Below are positions 8,322 to 16,054 of a stretch of DNA of 64,000 nt, piece after piece. The stretch comes from Roseibium aggregatum IAM 12614 (GTDB taxonomy: Bacteria; Pseudomonadota; Alphaproteobacteria; Rhizobiales; Stappiaceae). The stretch is from positions 124,001 through 188,000 of the forward strand of contig NZ_AAUW01000005.1 in the NCBI RefSeq assembly GCF_000168975.1. The letters run 5' to 3'. Numbering within the stretch: position 1 is the stretch's first letter; each line of letters begins with the position of its first letter. The translations under genes were made by a program, and so were the position numbers. The notes beneath the pieces were generated by a model. It was given only the letters and a program-made list of their open reading frames with translations. It made no database searches and was not told where the DNA came from.

Positions 8322-9621
8322 TGCCCGACCTGAGACATAGGTTACAGACCGTTCCGGACACATAGGTAACACTTTTCGTTTTTGCGGGAGGTGTCGATGC
8401 CGTGGAAAGAGGTGTCCGTCATGGAGGAACGTCTTCGCTTCATCGCCCGTCTTCTGGATGGGGAAGGCATGAGTGCGGTGTGCCGTGAGTTCGGCATCTC
8501 GCGCAAGACCGGCTACAAGATCTGGGATCGCTACCGGCAGGACGGCCTGGAAGCACTTTGCGACCGGTCCCGCCGTCCGGTGCGCTATGCCAACCAGCTG
8601 CCGGACCAGGTTGAGCGGCTGATTGTTTCCACGAAGAAGGACAAACCGCACTGGGGTGCGCGCAAGATCCGGGAGATCCTGGTCAGGAAGCTCGCCGGCG
8701 ATGTGCGGATCCCGGCCCAAAGCACGGTGCATGCGGTGCTTGATCGCCACGGCCTTGTCAAGCGCGCCCGCAAGCGGCAGCGCGCCTACAAGGCCGAAGG
8801 CACGGCACTGTCGGCAGGCGTTCGTCCCAACGATCTGTGGTGTACCGATTTCAAGGGTGAGTTCAAACTGGGCAACCGGCAATACTGTTACCCCTTGACG
8901 GTCAGTGACCATGCCTCGCGCTATCTGTTGATGTGCGAAGCCTTTGACAGCACGAAGGAAAGGCCGGTCATTGAGGCCTTCGTGCGCCTGTTCAAGGAAC
9001 GCGGCCTGCCAGGGGCGATCCGCACCGACAACGGACTGCCATTTGCCTCACCTAACGGGCTCTACAATCTGTCGAAGCTGTCGGTGTGGTGGCTACGCCT
9101 GGGCATCGGCATCGAACGCATCAAGCCCGGACATCCCCAGCAGAACGGTCGACATGAACGCATGCATCTGACGCTCAAGAAGGAGGCGACCCGCCCACCG
9201 GGCATGAACAGCCTCCAGCAGCAGGCGAAGTTCGATGCTTTTCTCAAGGAGTTCAACGAGGAACGCCCGCACGAGGCGCTCACCATGCAGATACCCGATG
9301 AAGTCTACAAACCTTCACCCAGACCTTACCGGGGCTTGCCGGAGCTGGACTATCCCTTCCACGACCGGGATGCGCTTGTGACTGCCTGCGGGCGGATCTG
9401 CATGTATCGAAAGAAGATCAATGTCTCCACCGTGCTTGCCGGTCAAAAGCTCGGTATCAAGGAGGTCGACGAGGGAATTTGGCTGATCAGCTTCATGAGC
9501 TATGATCTGGGATACATCGACCTGGAGCAGAGAACACTACAGACAATCGACAACCCGTTCGGCACGAGGTTGTAACCCATGTCTCCGGTACAAACTGTTA
9601 CCTATGTCTCCGGGTCGGACA
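8322..9621 (+). mobile_element. IS481-family insertion sequence
   Basis: About 1.3 kb bounded by imperfect inverted repeats of about 50 bp. The left end reads TGCCCGACCTGAGACATAGG and the right end, reverse-complemented, TGTCCGACCCGGAGACATAG. Each end contains two spaced copies of a GACATAGGTAACA-like motif (left at 8332-8347 and 8357-8372), probably paired transposase sites. The core could equally be taken as 8331-9610. I could not fix a target-site duplication. The right end stops 10 bases from the 3' end of tRNA-Gly. The transposase is full length, so the element may be active. Confidence 0.88.
8397..9575 (+). CDS. IS481-family transposase
   Basis: 392 residues from the ATG at 8397, which has GGGAGG six bases ahead. 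The N-terminus is a helix-turn-helix (SAVCREFGISRKTGYKIW) followed by the RRPVRYANQ linker typical of IS481. The rve/DDE domain has WCTDFKGEF (first Asp), IRTDNGLPF (second Asp) and NGRHERMHLTLKKE (Glu), so the catalytic triad is complete. A C-terminal Mu-type beta-barrel-like segment follows (CMYRKKINVS). No frameshift was seen. Confidence 0.93.
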   Translation: MPWKEVSVMEERLRFIARLLDGEGMSAVCREFGISRKTGYKIWDRYRQDGLEALCDRSRRPVRYANQLPDQVERLIVSTKKDKPHWGARKIREILVRKLAGDVRIPAQSTVHAVLDRHGLVKRARKRQRAYKAEGTALSAGVRPNDLWCTDFKGEFKLGNRQYCYPLTVSDHASRYLLMCEAFDSTKERPVIEAFVRLFKERGLPGAIRTDNGLPFASPNGLYNLSKLSVWWLRLGIGIERIKPGHPQQNGRHERMHLTLKKEATRPPGMNSLQQQAKFDAFLKEFNEERPHEALTMQIPDEVYKPSPRPYRGLPELDYPFHDRDALVTACGRICMYRKKINVSTVLAGQKLGIKEVDEGIWLISFMSYDLGYIDLEQRTLQTIDNPFGTRL

Positions 9622-9631
9622 GGCAGGTCTA

Positions 9632-9705
9632 TGGAGCGGGTGAGGGGAATCGAACCCCCGTCTTAAGCTTGGGAAGCTTCTGCTCTACCATTGAGCTACA
9701 CCCGC
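9632..9705 (-). tRNA. tRNA-Gly (anticodon CCC)
   Basis: Read on the minus strand: acceptor GCGGGTG pairs with CACCCGC; D arm GCTC-AATGGTA-GAGC; anticodon loop TTCCCAA giving CCC; T loop GGTTCGATTCC; discriminator T and an encoded CCA. The outermost anticodon stem pair is a G-A mismatch, the rest is well formed. It decodes GGG. Confidence 0.95.
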
Positions 9706-9874
9706 CGAACCTGATGAGCTTTCTGCGCCGACTTGCCCCACCTGTCAAGCAGGCTTCTTGGAACGGGAGATGCTTTTCCAAAGCGCTGCGATCTTGCACT
9801 GCGGCACTGAAATCGCCATGTTCCGGCCCGTGCATTGCGGCACGCACGAAAAGCCATCAAATCGGGGCACATCA

Positions 9875-10675
9875 ATGCGAAATCAGGTCAGGGCGCTGGT
9901 CACTTCACGCAACTGGGAAGCCTGTATCATCGGCGTCATCGTTCTGAATGCGGTCACGCTGGGTCTGGAAACGAGCCCTGCCGTCATGGCGGAGGTCGGC
10001 GGGTTTCTGAGGCTCGTCGATCAGGTCATACTGGGCATTTTCGTCATCGAGCTGATGTTGCGCCTCTATGCCCATGGCCTGAAATTCTTCAAGGATCCCT
10101 GGAGCCTGTTCGACTTCAGCATCGTGGCGATCTCGCTGATGCCGGCGACCGGCAACCTCTCGGTGCTGCGGTCGCTGCGGATCCTCAGAGCCTTGCGCCT
10201 CATTTCCGTCGTGCCGTCCCTGCGCCGTGTTATCGGCGGACTGGTGGCCGCCTTGCCGGGCATGGGCTCGATCGTGGTGCTGATGGCGCTGGTTTTCTAT
10301 GTCTTCGCCGTCATGGCTACCAAGCTTTACGGGGAAGCGTTTCCCGAATGGTTCGGCACGCTAGGAGCCTCGCTCTACACGCTGTTCCAGGTCATGACGC
10401 TGGAAAGCTGGTCCATGGGCATCGTGCGTCCGGTGATGGACGTCTACCCTTATTCCTGGCTGTTCTTCGTTCCCTTCATCCTGTGCACGGCCTTCACGGT
10501 GCTGAACCTTTTCATCGGTATCATCGTCTCCGCCATGCAGGAGGAGCACGAGGCCGAAGCCGACGCCAACCGGCAAGCCATCCATGTCGACACAGGTCTG
10601 ATCCTCGAAGAGGTCAGAGCGCTCCGCAATGAGGTCAAACAGCTTCAGGCTGAGGTTGGCAAGGCGCGGACATAA
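9875..10675 (+). CDS. Bacterial voltage-gated sodium channel (NavAb/NaChBac type)
   Basis: 266 residues from the ATG at 9875; the open frame extends upstream but has no family sequence there. It is a one-domain, six-helix channel that works as a homotetramer in the inner membrane. S4 carries arginines at residues 99, 102, 105 and 108 (LRSLRILRALRL), one every third position. The selectivity filter is TLESWSM at 175-181. Both the motif and these positions agree with my memory of Arcobacter NavAb, which supports the chosen start. S6 (CTAFTVLNLFIGIIVSAM) leads into an acidic neck and a C-terminal coiled coil (LILEEVRALRNEVKQLQAEV). The filter Glu predicts sodium selectivity. Confidence 0.93.
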   Translation: MRNQVRALVTSRNWEACIIGVIVLNAVTLGLETSPAVMAEVGGFLRLVDQVILGIFVIELMLRLYAHGLKFFKDPWSLFDFSIVAISLMPATGNLSVLRSLRILRALRLISVVPSLRRVIGGLVAALPGMGSIVVLMALVFYVFAVMATKLYGEAFPEWFGTLGASLYTLFQVMTLESWSMGIVRPVMDVYPYSWLFFVPFILCTAFTVLNLFIGIIVSAMQEEHEAEADANRQAIHVDTGLILEEVRALRNEVKQLQAEVGKART

Positions 10676-11147
10676 GACGTGCGACGCTCGATGCTGGTGA
10701 TCATTCGGGTGACCTGTCGGCGCGGTTTTGCTCTCCAGCTTGACTGTGGGGTACCGATCTAAACGCTTTGCGAATACTCTGCGCGGTTGCCCCCTGATGC
10801 TTGCGCTCACGGGCAGGAGGGGGCGTGCATCCCGCATGGGTGAGGAGAGTCGTAGTCGGTCGGATGCTTGGCGAGTAGTGCAATTGCTTTGTCAAACAGA
10901 TCCGGCACTCAACTCCCGCTGATGCGACGTCGGCCCGGGATATCCAACCATCCGTTCGTCATTGCCGGACTTGATCCGGCAATCCAAGCCGTGACTTCGG
11001 TCGAACGGCACAAGGCTGTTTGGTGAGGAAAAGGCATGGATCCCATGGTCTTGCCATGGGATGACGTAAGCGACTGTCGGCTATTTGAGGGGGGGGGCTA
11101 TCAGCCTCATTCGGAAAAGTTGGAAAGAACTTCCCGACTTGGAGAAC
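10676..11147. other. Intergenic region with a REP-like element
   Basis: No gene supported. It separates the channel gene from the convergent yigZ. The only structured part is the repeat at 10958-11065, and a run of eight or more G lies at about 11090-11097. Confidence 0.6.
10958..11065. repeat. REP-like palindromic element
   Basis: Two hairpins: TTGCCGGA-CTTGA-TCCGGCAA (10962-10982) and ATCCCATGG-TCTTG-CCATGGGAT (11040-11062). The outer ends, CGTCATTGCC and GGGATGACG, are roughly complementary. The first hairpin matches a motif I know to be dispersed in many alphaproteobacterial genomes. Confidence 0.65.
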
Positions 11148-11696
11148 TTACAGCTCTGCCAGAACCTCTTCCGGTCCTTCGACCGTCAGCGTCACACCGT
11201 CTTCGGTATAGTCACGGGTCATCACCGTCAGGCCGAGGGTCTCGATCCGCCGTTCCAGTTCCGATCCGGTCGCAAAATCGGCGCGGACTGTTTTTGAAAG
11301 GATCTTCTGAAACGGCACCAGGTCGGCATTGTTGATCGCATCCTGGGCAGCGCCGGAATAGGCTCGGGCGAGGCCGCCGCCGCCGAGTTTGGTACCACCG
11401 AAATAACGGACAATCAGAACGGCGACGTTGATCAGGTCCGACCCTTGCAGTACGCGAAGCGTCGGCATGCCGGAGGTGCCGGCCGGTTCGCCATCGTCCT
11501 TGCCGCTTTCCTCAATCCGGTCGTCTTCCAACAGCCGGCGATGCGCCGTGACGATGTGGTTGGCCTTCTTGTGTTCCTTGCGCAGTTCTTCCAGCCGCTG
11601 GTCGAACTGCTCCACCGGCACGAGATGTGCCAGGAAACGGGACTTCCGGTCCTCCAGAAAGCCTTCGAACTCACGCGTGACGGTTTTCAGGGGCAT
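11148..11696 (-). CDS. YigZ/IMPACT family protein
   Basis: 182 residues. The N-terminal UPF0029 domain shows KSRFLAHLVPV, AHRRL, DDGEPAGTSGMP and the glycine-rich RYFGGTKLGGGGLARAYSGA signature. The C-terminal half is the small DUF1949-like domain. Bacterial YigZ is a conserved cytoplasmic protein related to eukaryotic IMPACT; its precise role is unsettled. It starts six bases after the dcd stop, so it is the second gene of a dcd-yigZ unit. Confidence 0.9.
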   Translation of the reverse strand: MPLKTVTREFEGFLEDRKSRFLAHLVPVEQFDQRLEELRKEHKKANHIVTAHRRLLEDDRIEESGKDDGEPAGTSGMPTLRVLQGSDLINVAVLIVRYFGGTKLGGGGLARAYSGAAQDAINNADLVPFQKILSKTVRADFATGSELERRIETLGLTVMTRDYTEDGVTLTVEGPEEVLAEL

Positions 11697-11702
11697 CGGC
11701 GA

Positions 11703-12839
11703 TCAGGCGGTTGCCTTGAAGTGTTTGGACAGCTTGAGCGCCTGGCCCTGGTAGTTGGAGCCGATACCTTCGCCGTAGAGCGTCGCCGGACGCTCCGCCA
11801 TGTGTTCATAGACGAGGCGGCCGATGGTCTGGCCGTGTTCCACAATGAAGGGCACATCGTGCGATCGGACTTCCAGGACCGCGCGCGAGCCGACACCACC
11901 GGCACCCGCATGGCCAAAGCCCGGGTCGAAGAAGCCGGCATAATGGACGCGGAATTCGCCGACAAGCGGATCGAACGGCACCATTTCGGCGGCATAATCC
12001 GGCGGCACATGCACCGCTTCCTGGCTGACCAGAATATAGAAGGCGTCCGGATCGAGGATCAGTTCCGCCCGCTGGCGGCGATAGATCGGCTCCCAGAAAT
12101 CCAGCACATCCTGCGCGCCGACGACATCCACATCGATCAGTCCCGAGTGATGTTTGGCGCGGTACCCGATCAGACTGTTGGGGCCGGTGCCTTCCAGATC
12201 GATGGAGAGCTGCACACCATTGCCGATGCGCTCGTTGCCGCCGCTCATCAGTGTGTGGGCCTTGTGGACCTCTTCCAGATCGGCATCGGGAATGAGCGAC
12301 TGGCCGCGCCGAAAGCGGATCTGGCTGAGGCGGGAGCCTGAGCGCACGAGGATCGGAAAGGTCAGCGGCGAGATTTCCGCATAGAGCGGACCGGTGTAAC
12401 CGGCCGGAATGGTGTCGAAGGCCAACCCGTTGTCGGTGATGACGCGGGTGAAGACGTCGAGGCGCCCGGTGGAACTTTTCGGGTTGGCGGTCGCGGAAAT
12501 ATCGGGAGCCAGGGCGAGGCTTTCCTGCAGCGGCACGATGTAGACGCAGCCGGTTTCCAGGACCGCACCTTCGCTCAGGTCGACGGTGTGCAGTTTCATC
12601 TGCTCAAGGCGAGCCGCCACCTGGATTTCCGGCCCCGGCAGGAAACTGGCACGCACCCGGTAGGCCTGCTGGCCAAGGCGCAGGTCCAGGCTGGCAGGCT
12701 GGATCTGTCCGGTGACAGGCGGTGCGTCCGCTGAAATCTCCCCGGCGGCGAACATGGCCTGGATTACCCGTTCCGGCAGAATGCCGTTTGCTGTGAGAAT
12801 TGCGCTTCCGTTCAAGGCCTGTCCCGCTGTGACGTTCAT
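11703..12839 (-). CDS. dcd: 2'-deoxycytidine 5'-triphosphate deaminase, long form
   Basis: 378 residues, about twice the length of E. coli Dcd. It matches the alphaproteobacterial long dCTP deaminase (DCD N-terminal family). QIQPASLDLRLGQQAYRVRASF marks the first dUTPase-like fold. SSTGRLDVFTRV and the GYTGPLYAEISPLTFPILVRSGSR region (quoted in pieces: GYTGPLYAEI, TFPILVRSG) carry the catalytic-type residues. A second related half follows, with PDDAFYIL-like and GAGGVGSRAVLEVRS segments. It supplies dUTP for thymidylate synthesis. It is co-transcribed with yigZ. Confidence 0.88.
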   Translation of the reverse strand: MNVTAGQALNGSAILTANGILPERVIQAMFAAGEISADAPPVTGQIQPASLDLRLGQQAYRVRASFLPGPEIQVAARLEQMKLHTVDLSEGAVLETGCVYIVPLQESLALAPDISATANPKSSTGRLDVFTRVITDNGLAFDTIPAGYTGPLYAEISPLTFPILVRSGSRLSQIRFRRGQSLIPDADLEEVHKAHTLMSGGNERIGNGVQLSIDLEGTGPNSLIGYRAKHHSGLIDVDVVGAQDVLDFWEPIYRRQRAELILDPDAFYILVSQEAVHVPPDYAAEMVPFDPLVGEFRVHYAGFFDPGFGHAGAGGVGSRAVLEVRSHDVPFIVEHGQTIGRLVYEHMAERPATLYGEGIGSNYQGQALKLSKHFKATA

Positions 12840-12947
12840 GAAGATATTCCGCGTTTTGCTGGTCTATGGTCATTAAAGGATCGGGCCGCCCGCGCCAACA
12901 GGCATTCTGGCAGAAGCGGACTTTTGGGCGCAAAGGACGCAAGACAA

Positions 12948-12976
12948 TTGACCTGTGTCCGCTTTTCCCGTAGGAC
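12948..12976 (+). promoter_or_regulatory. Possible metZ promoter
   Basis: TTGACC (12948-12953), 17-base spacer, TAGGAC (12971-12976). The -10 match is weak, but the position just before the riboswitch is right. Confidence 0.35.
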
Positions 12977-12985
12977 AGGCGCACT

Positions 12986-13045
12986 TCGTGGTGATTTGGG
13001 CCGGCCGGCTTGCAGCCACGTTAAACAAGTTGCTAAAAAGGCCGG
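12986..13045 (+). ncRNA. SAM-II (SAM-alpha) riboswitch
   Basis: The segment carries the SAM-II aptamer blocks in order: CGTGGTGATTTGG, the GGCCGGC stem strand, GGCTTGCAGCCACG, TTAAACAAGT, GCTAAAAAG and the closing GGCCGG. This is the H-type pseudoknot that binds S-adenosylmethionine in alphaproteobacteria and shuts down methionine synthesis genes. It lies about 60 bases upstream of metZ, a standard target. Confidence 0.93.
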
Positions 13046-13052
13046 AGGTGAG

Positions 13053-13080
13053 AACCCCGGTCTTGAGGCTGGGGTTTTTT
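13053..13080 (+). terminator. Terminator between the SAM-II aptamer and metZ
   Basis: AACCCC...GGGGTT hairpin followed by a T run, seven bases after the aptamer and directly before the metZ ribosome site. It probably acts as the expression platform: SAM binding would promote termination. Confidence 0.75.
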
Positions 13081-13102
13081 GCGTTTGGAGCGAATGAAAG
13101 AC

Positions 13103-14302
13103 ATGACTGAGACCACCAAGACCGGAAACAAGAACTGGCGCCCTGCAACCACTCTGGTTCACGGCGGCACCATGCGGTCACCGTTTGGTGAGACCTCTGA
13201 GACCATCTACCTGACCCAGGGCTTCACCTACAGCGGTGCCGAAGCTGCCGAGGCCAGGTTCAATGGCGAGGATCCGGGCTATGTCTATTCCCGCTATGCC
13301 AACCCCACCGTTACCATGTTCGAGGACCGCATCAAGGCCCTGGAAGGGGCCGAAGCCGCCCGGGCAACCGCCAGCGGCATGGCGGCTGTCAATCTGGCGC
13401 TGATGGCGTCGGTCAAGGCCGGTGACCATGTGATTGCCGCCAAGGCGCTGTTCGGCTCCTGCCGATATATCTGCGAAACACTGCTGCCGCGCTTTGGCGT
13501 AGAAAGCACGCTGGTCGACGGAACCGACATCGAGCAGTGGAAGGCGGCGGTCAGACCGAACACCAAGGCCCTGTTCCTGGAAAGCCCGACCAATCCGACG
13601 CTGGAAGTGATCGACATCGAGGCCGTGGCGCAGATCGCGAAGGAAGCCGGAGCCCGGCTGATCGTCGACAACGTTTTTGCAACTCCGCTTTACCAATCGC
13701 CGCTTCAACTCGGTGCAGATGTGGTCGTCTATTCGGCCACCAAGCACATCGACGGTCAGGGCCGCTGCCTTGGCGGCGTGATCCTGTCGGATGAAGAGTG
13801 GATCAACGACGAGGTCATGCCCTTCATTAAGCATACCGGTCCGCACATGAGCCCCTTCAGTGCCTGGGTGCTGCTGAAAGGCCTGGAAACACTGCCGCTG
13901 CGCGTTGCGCGCCAGACGGAAACGGCAAGCAGGATTGCCGACTATCTGGCAAGTCAATCCAAGGTTTCCCGGCTGATCTATCCGGGCCGGGACGATCATC
14001 CGCAGGCCGATGTCGCCAAGCGCCAGATGCGCGGTGGGTCCACGATGCTGGCGCTGGAAATCGCAGGTGGCAAGGAAGCGGCGTTCCGCTTCACCAATGC
14101 GCTGGAAATCATCAAGATCTCCAACAACCTGGGCGACGCCAAGAGCCTGATCACCCATCCGGCAACGACCACGCACCAGTCGATCGGCGAGGAAGCCCGC
14201 GCGGAACTCGGTATAACCGACGGTATCCTGCGGTTATCGATCGGTCTGGAAGATCCGCAGGATCTGCTGGAAGATATCGAAAAGGCGCTCCAGGCGATCT
14301 AA
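13103..14302 (+). CDS. metZ: O-succinylhomoserine sulfhydrylase MetZ
   Basis: 399 residues from the ATG at 13103; another ATG at 13094 has GGAG only three bases ahead, so the start is not certain. It is a PLP enzyme of the Cys/Met metabolism family: SRYANPTVTMFE, ASGMAAV, LESPTNPTLEV, IVDNVFATP, and the PLP lysine in YSATKHIDGQGRCLGG, which is typical of MetZ. It makes homocysteine directly from O-succinylhomoserine and sulfide. The SAM-II riboswitch upstream fits this role. Its stop codon overlaps the tail of the convergent phosphatidyltransferase gene. Confidence 0.93.
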   Translation: MTETTKTGNKNWRPATTLVHGGTMRSPFGETSETIYLTQGFTYSGAEAAEARFNGEDPGYVYSRYANPTVTMFEDRIKALEGAEAARATASGMAAVNLALMASVKAGDHVIAAKALFGSCRYICETLLPRFGVESTLVDGTDIEQWKAAVRPNTKALFLESPTNPTLEVIDIEAVAQIAKEAGARLIVDNVFATPLYQSPLQLGADVVVYSATKHIDGQGRCLGGVILSDEEWINDEVMPFIKHTGPHMSPFSAWVLLKGLETLPLRVARQTETASRIADYLASQSKVSRLIYPGRDDHPQADVAKRQMRGGSTMLALEIAGGKEAAFRFTNALEIIKISNNLGDAKSLITHPATTTHQSIGEEARAELGITDGILRLSIGLEDPQDLLEDIEKALQAI

Positions 14303-14916
14303 CGGCCTGTCTGCCGCAGCGCCCGGACGCCAATGAGCACCCGGGCGCCCGCCGACACAAAGCATATCGCGGCAAAGCCGTAGGCAAGCAACGGAAACCA
14401 GTCAGGGACCAGGGCCATCAGCAGAAACAGCGCGATGGTCTCCGTGCCCTCGGCAAGGCCGCCGATGTAATAGAGCGATTTGGCGCCCTGGGCGTCGCTG
14501 GTCAGCTTGTTCTTCTCCGCCATGATGGCAAAGGCCAGAAAGGCTGAGCCGTTGGCATAGAAGCTGGCGAGAAGAGCTGCAGCCGCCAGTGCATTGCTGG
14601 CGGGGTCCTGCAGGGCAAAGGCCAGGGGGATGGCGCTGTAGAAGAAGAAATCCAGCGTGATGTCGAGATAGCCGCCTAGGTCCGTTTTGGTGGTCGCTCT
14701 GGCGACAGCGCCATCGAGGCCGTCGGCAAAGCGGTTGAGCGCGATCAGGAAAAAACCGATCAGAGCATGCCCCGTCGCGATGGCAATGGCTGCCGCCATA
14801 CCAATGACGAAACCTGCCAGGGTCACGCTATTGGCTTTCAGACCCGTGCCGGCAAGGGACTGGCCCAGCCGGTTCAGTGGCGGGTCGATCAGCAGGCGCA
14901 GGCGGGCATCGAACAT
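14299..14916 (-). CDS. CDP-alcohol phosphatidyltransferase family membrane protein
   Basis: 205 residues from the ATG at 14916 (MFDARLRLLIDPP). The catalytic signature DGLDGAVAR followed by GGYLDITLD matches DGxxAR-x8-GxxxDxxxD of the family. About five or six hydrophobic segments surround it. These inner-membrane enzymes transfer a phosphatidyl group from CDP-diacylglycerol to an alcohol. The acceptor (glycerol phosphate, inositol, serine, choline or another) cannot be told from sequence alone. It is convergent with metZ. Confidence 0.88.
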   Translation of the reverse strand: MFDARLRLLIDPPLNRLGQSLAGTGLKANSVTLAGFVIGMAAAIAIATGHALIGFFLIALNRFADGLDGAVARATTKTDLGGYLDITLDFFFYSAIPLAFALQDPASNALAAAALLASFYANGSAFLAFAIMAEKNKLTSDAQGAKSLYYIGGLAEGTETIALFLLMALVPDWFPLLAYGFAAICFVSAGARVLIGVRALRQTGR

Positions 14917-15126
14917 GAAAAGGTCACTGTGTTTGGACAGACAGATCGTGTTCTTGCAAAATCCAGCCTTAAATCTCAAGCAATTCCAGCCTCAGATGTC
15001 ACAACCCTCTTTCACGCTTGCGTCATTCGCCCTATAAGCGCGTCCTGAATGAGCGGGTGCCTCCCGTGGAACTCACTTCGAACCGGTCTATTTCAAGGTT
15101 CGCAGGTCTGAAATTAAGGAAAAGTC

Positions 15127-15528
15127 GTGTCTGGCAGTTACACCGCCATCACCCAAGGGATCGAAGTCTCCGTCGAGCCGTTTTATCTGGACGATGAATC
15201 ACGTCCGGAAGAGAGCGAGTATATCTGGGCGTATATGGTGGAGATCCACAACGGTGGCAGCGAGCCGGTGCAATTGAAGACGCGGTACTGGCAGATCACC
15301 GACGCTCTGGGGCGCCAGGAAGAAGTCAGCGGTGAGGGTGTCGTCGGCGAACAGCCGGTGATCGAGCCCGGAGAGACCTACGAATATTCGTCTCACTGCC
15401 CGCTTTCGACCGACAGCGGCATAATGGCCGGATCCTATTCCATGGAACGCCCGGACGGCTCCGTGTTCGATGTCGTCATTCCGGCGTTCTCGCTCGACCT
15501 TCCGGACGCGATCCACAGCCTCAATTGA
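15127..15528 (+). CDS. apaG: ApaG protein
   Basis: 133 residues, typical length. The single ApaG/F-box-associated beta-sandwich shows YIWAYMVEIHNGG, VQLKTRYWQITDALGR, GEGVVGEQPVIEPGETYEYSS and MAGSYSM, all conserved in the family. ApaG is a small cytoplasmic protein linked in enterobacteria to magnesium/cobalt handling and Ap4A hydrolase loci; the biochemical function is not known. Here it is alone between the phosphatidyltransferase and a small membrane protein. Confidence 0.93.
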   Translation: MSGSYTAITQGIEVSVEPFYLDDESRPEESEYIWAYMVEIHNGGSEPVQLKTRYWQITDALGRQEEVSGEGVVGEQPVIEPGETYEYSSHCPLSTDSGIMAGSYSMERPDGSVFDVVIPAFSLDLPDAIHSLN

Positions 15529-15540
15529 GGCCTGTGCCGG

Positions 15541-15945
15541 TCAGATACTGGCAAGGCCGCCGGCGAAACCAAGCAGCAGCCACAAGATCCACTTGCGGCG
15601 GTTGAAGGCCGTCAGCAGCGCGACTGCAAGAATTCCGAAAACGAGATAGATGATGTGCCCGGCAAAGCCGGTGCCGAGCACCAAGGCAAAAAGGTCCGGG
15701 TCACGGTTCTTGGCCAGATGAAAGTGGTCTTCGGCGAACATCACCAGCGCGTCCGCTGCAAGGCCGCAGACAAAACCCGCAAAGGCGATCATCATCCGCG
15801 TGCCCCAGTTGGCCTGCTTCGGTGCGGTGCGCACCTGGACGTAGCGGACAGCATAGGGCGCGGGCCGTTGGGACCGAAGACGCTGGCGCCGCCGCCTCAG
15901 CGGATAGCGCACGCTCGTCCGCTCTCCGATTGCCTGATTGCTCAT
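15541..15945 (-). CDS. Small hypothetical membrane protein
   Basis: 134 residues from the ATG at 15945, which has GGAGACGGGGAC ahead of it; a longer frame upstream looks non-coding. The first 55 residues are Arg-rich (YPLRRRRQRLRSQR). Three hydrophobic helices follow: MMIAFAGFVCGLAADALVMF, HIIYLVFGILAVALLTAF and WILWLLLGFAGG. I do not recognise the family. Codon use looks native. Confidence 0.6.
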   Translation of the reverse strand: MSNQAIGERTSVRYPLRRRRQRLRSQRPAPYAVRYVQVRTAPKQANWGTRMMIAFAGFVCGLAADALVMFAEDHFHLAKNRDPDLFALVLGTGFAGHIIYLVFGILAVALLTAFNRRKWILWLLLGFAGGLASI

Positions 15946-16054
15946 GTCCCCGTCTCCGCACTGAAGGACCTTTAGGCCCCGGCAGCCCACAAGCGCGCTG
16001 TCCCCGCACCGGTGATAAGGTGCGGCGGATTGAAGGACCGAAAACAAAAAGGCT

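Noticed and set aside
9632-9705. tRNA-Gly as an integration (att) site for an island
   Set aside because: Only an IS lies beside it; no integrase, no second copy of the tRNA 3' end was seen.
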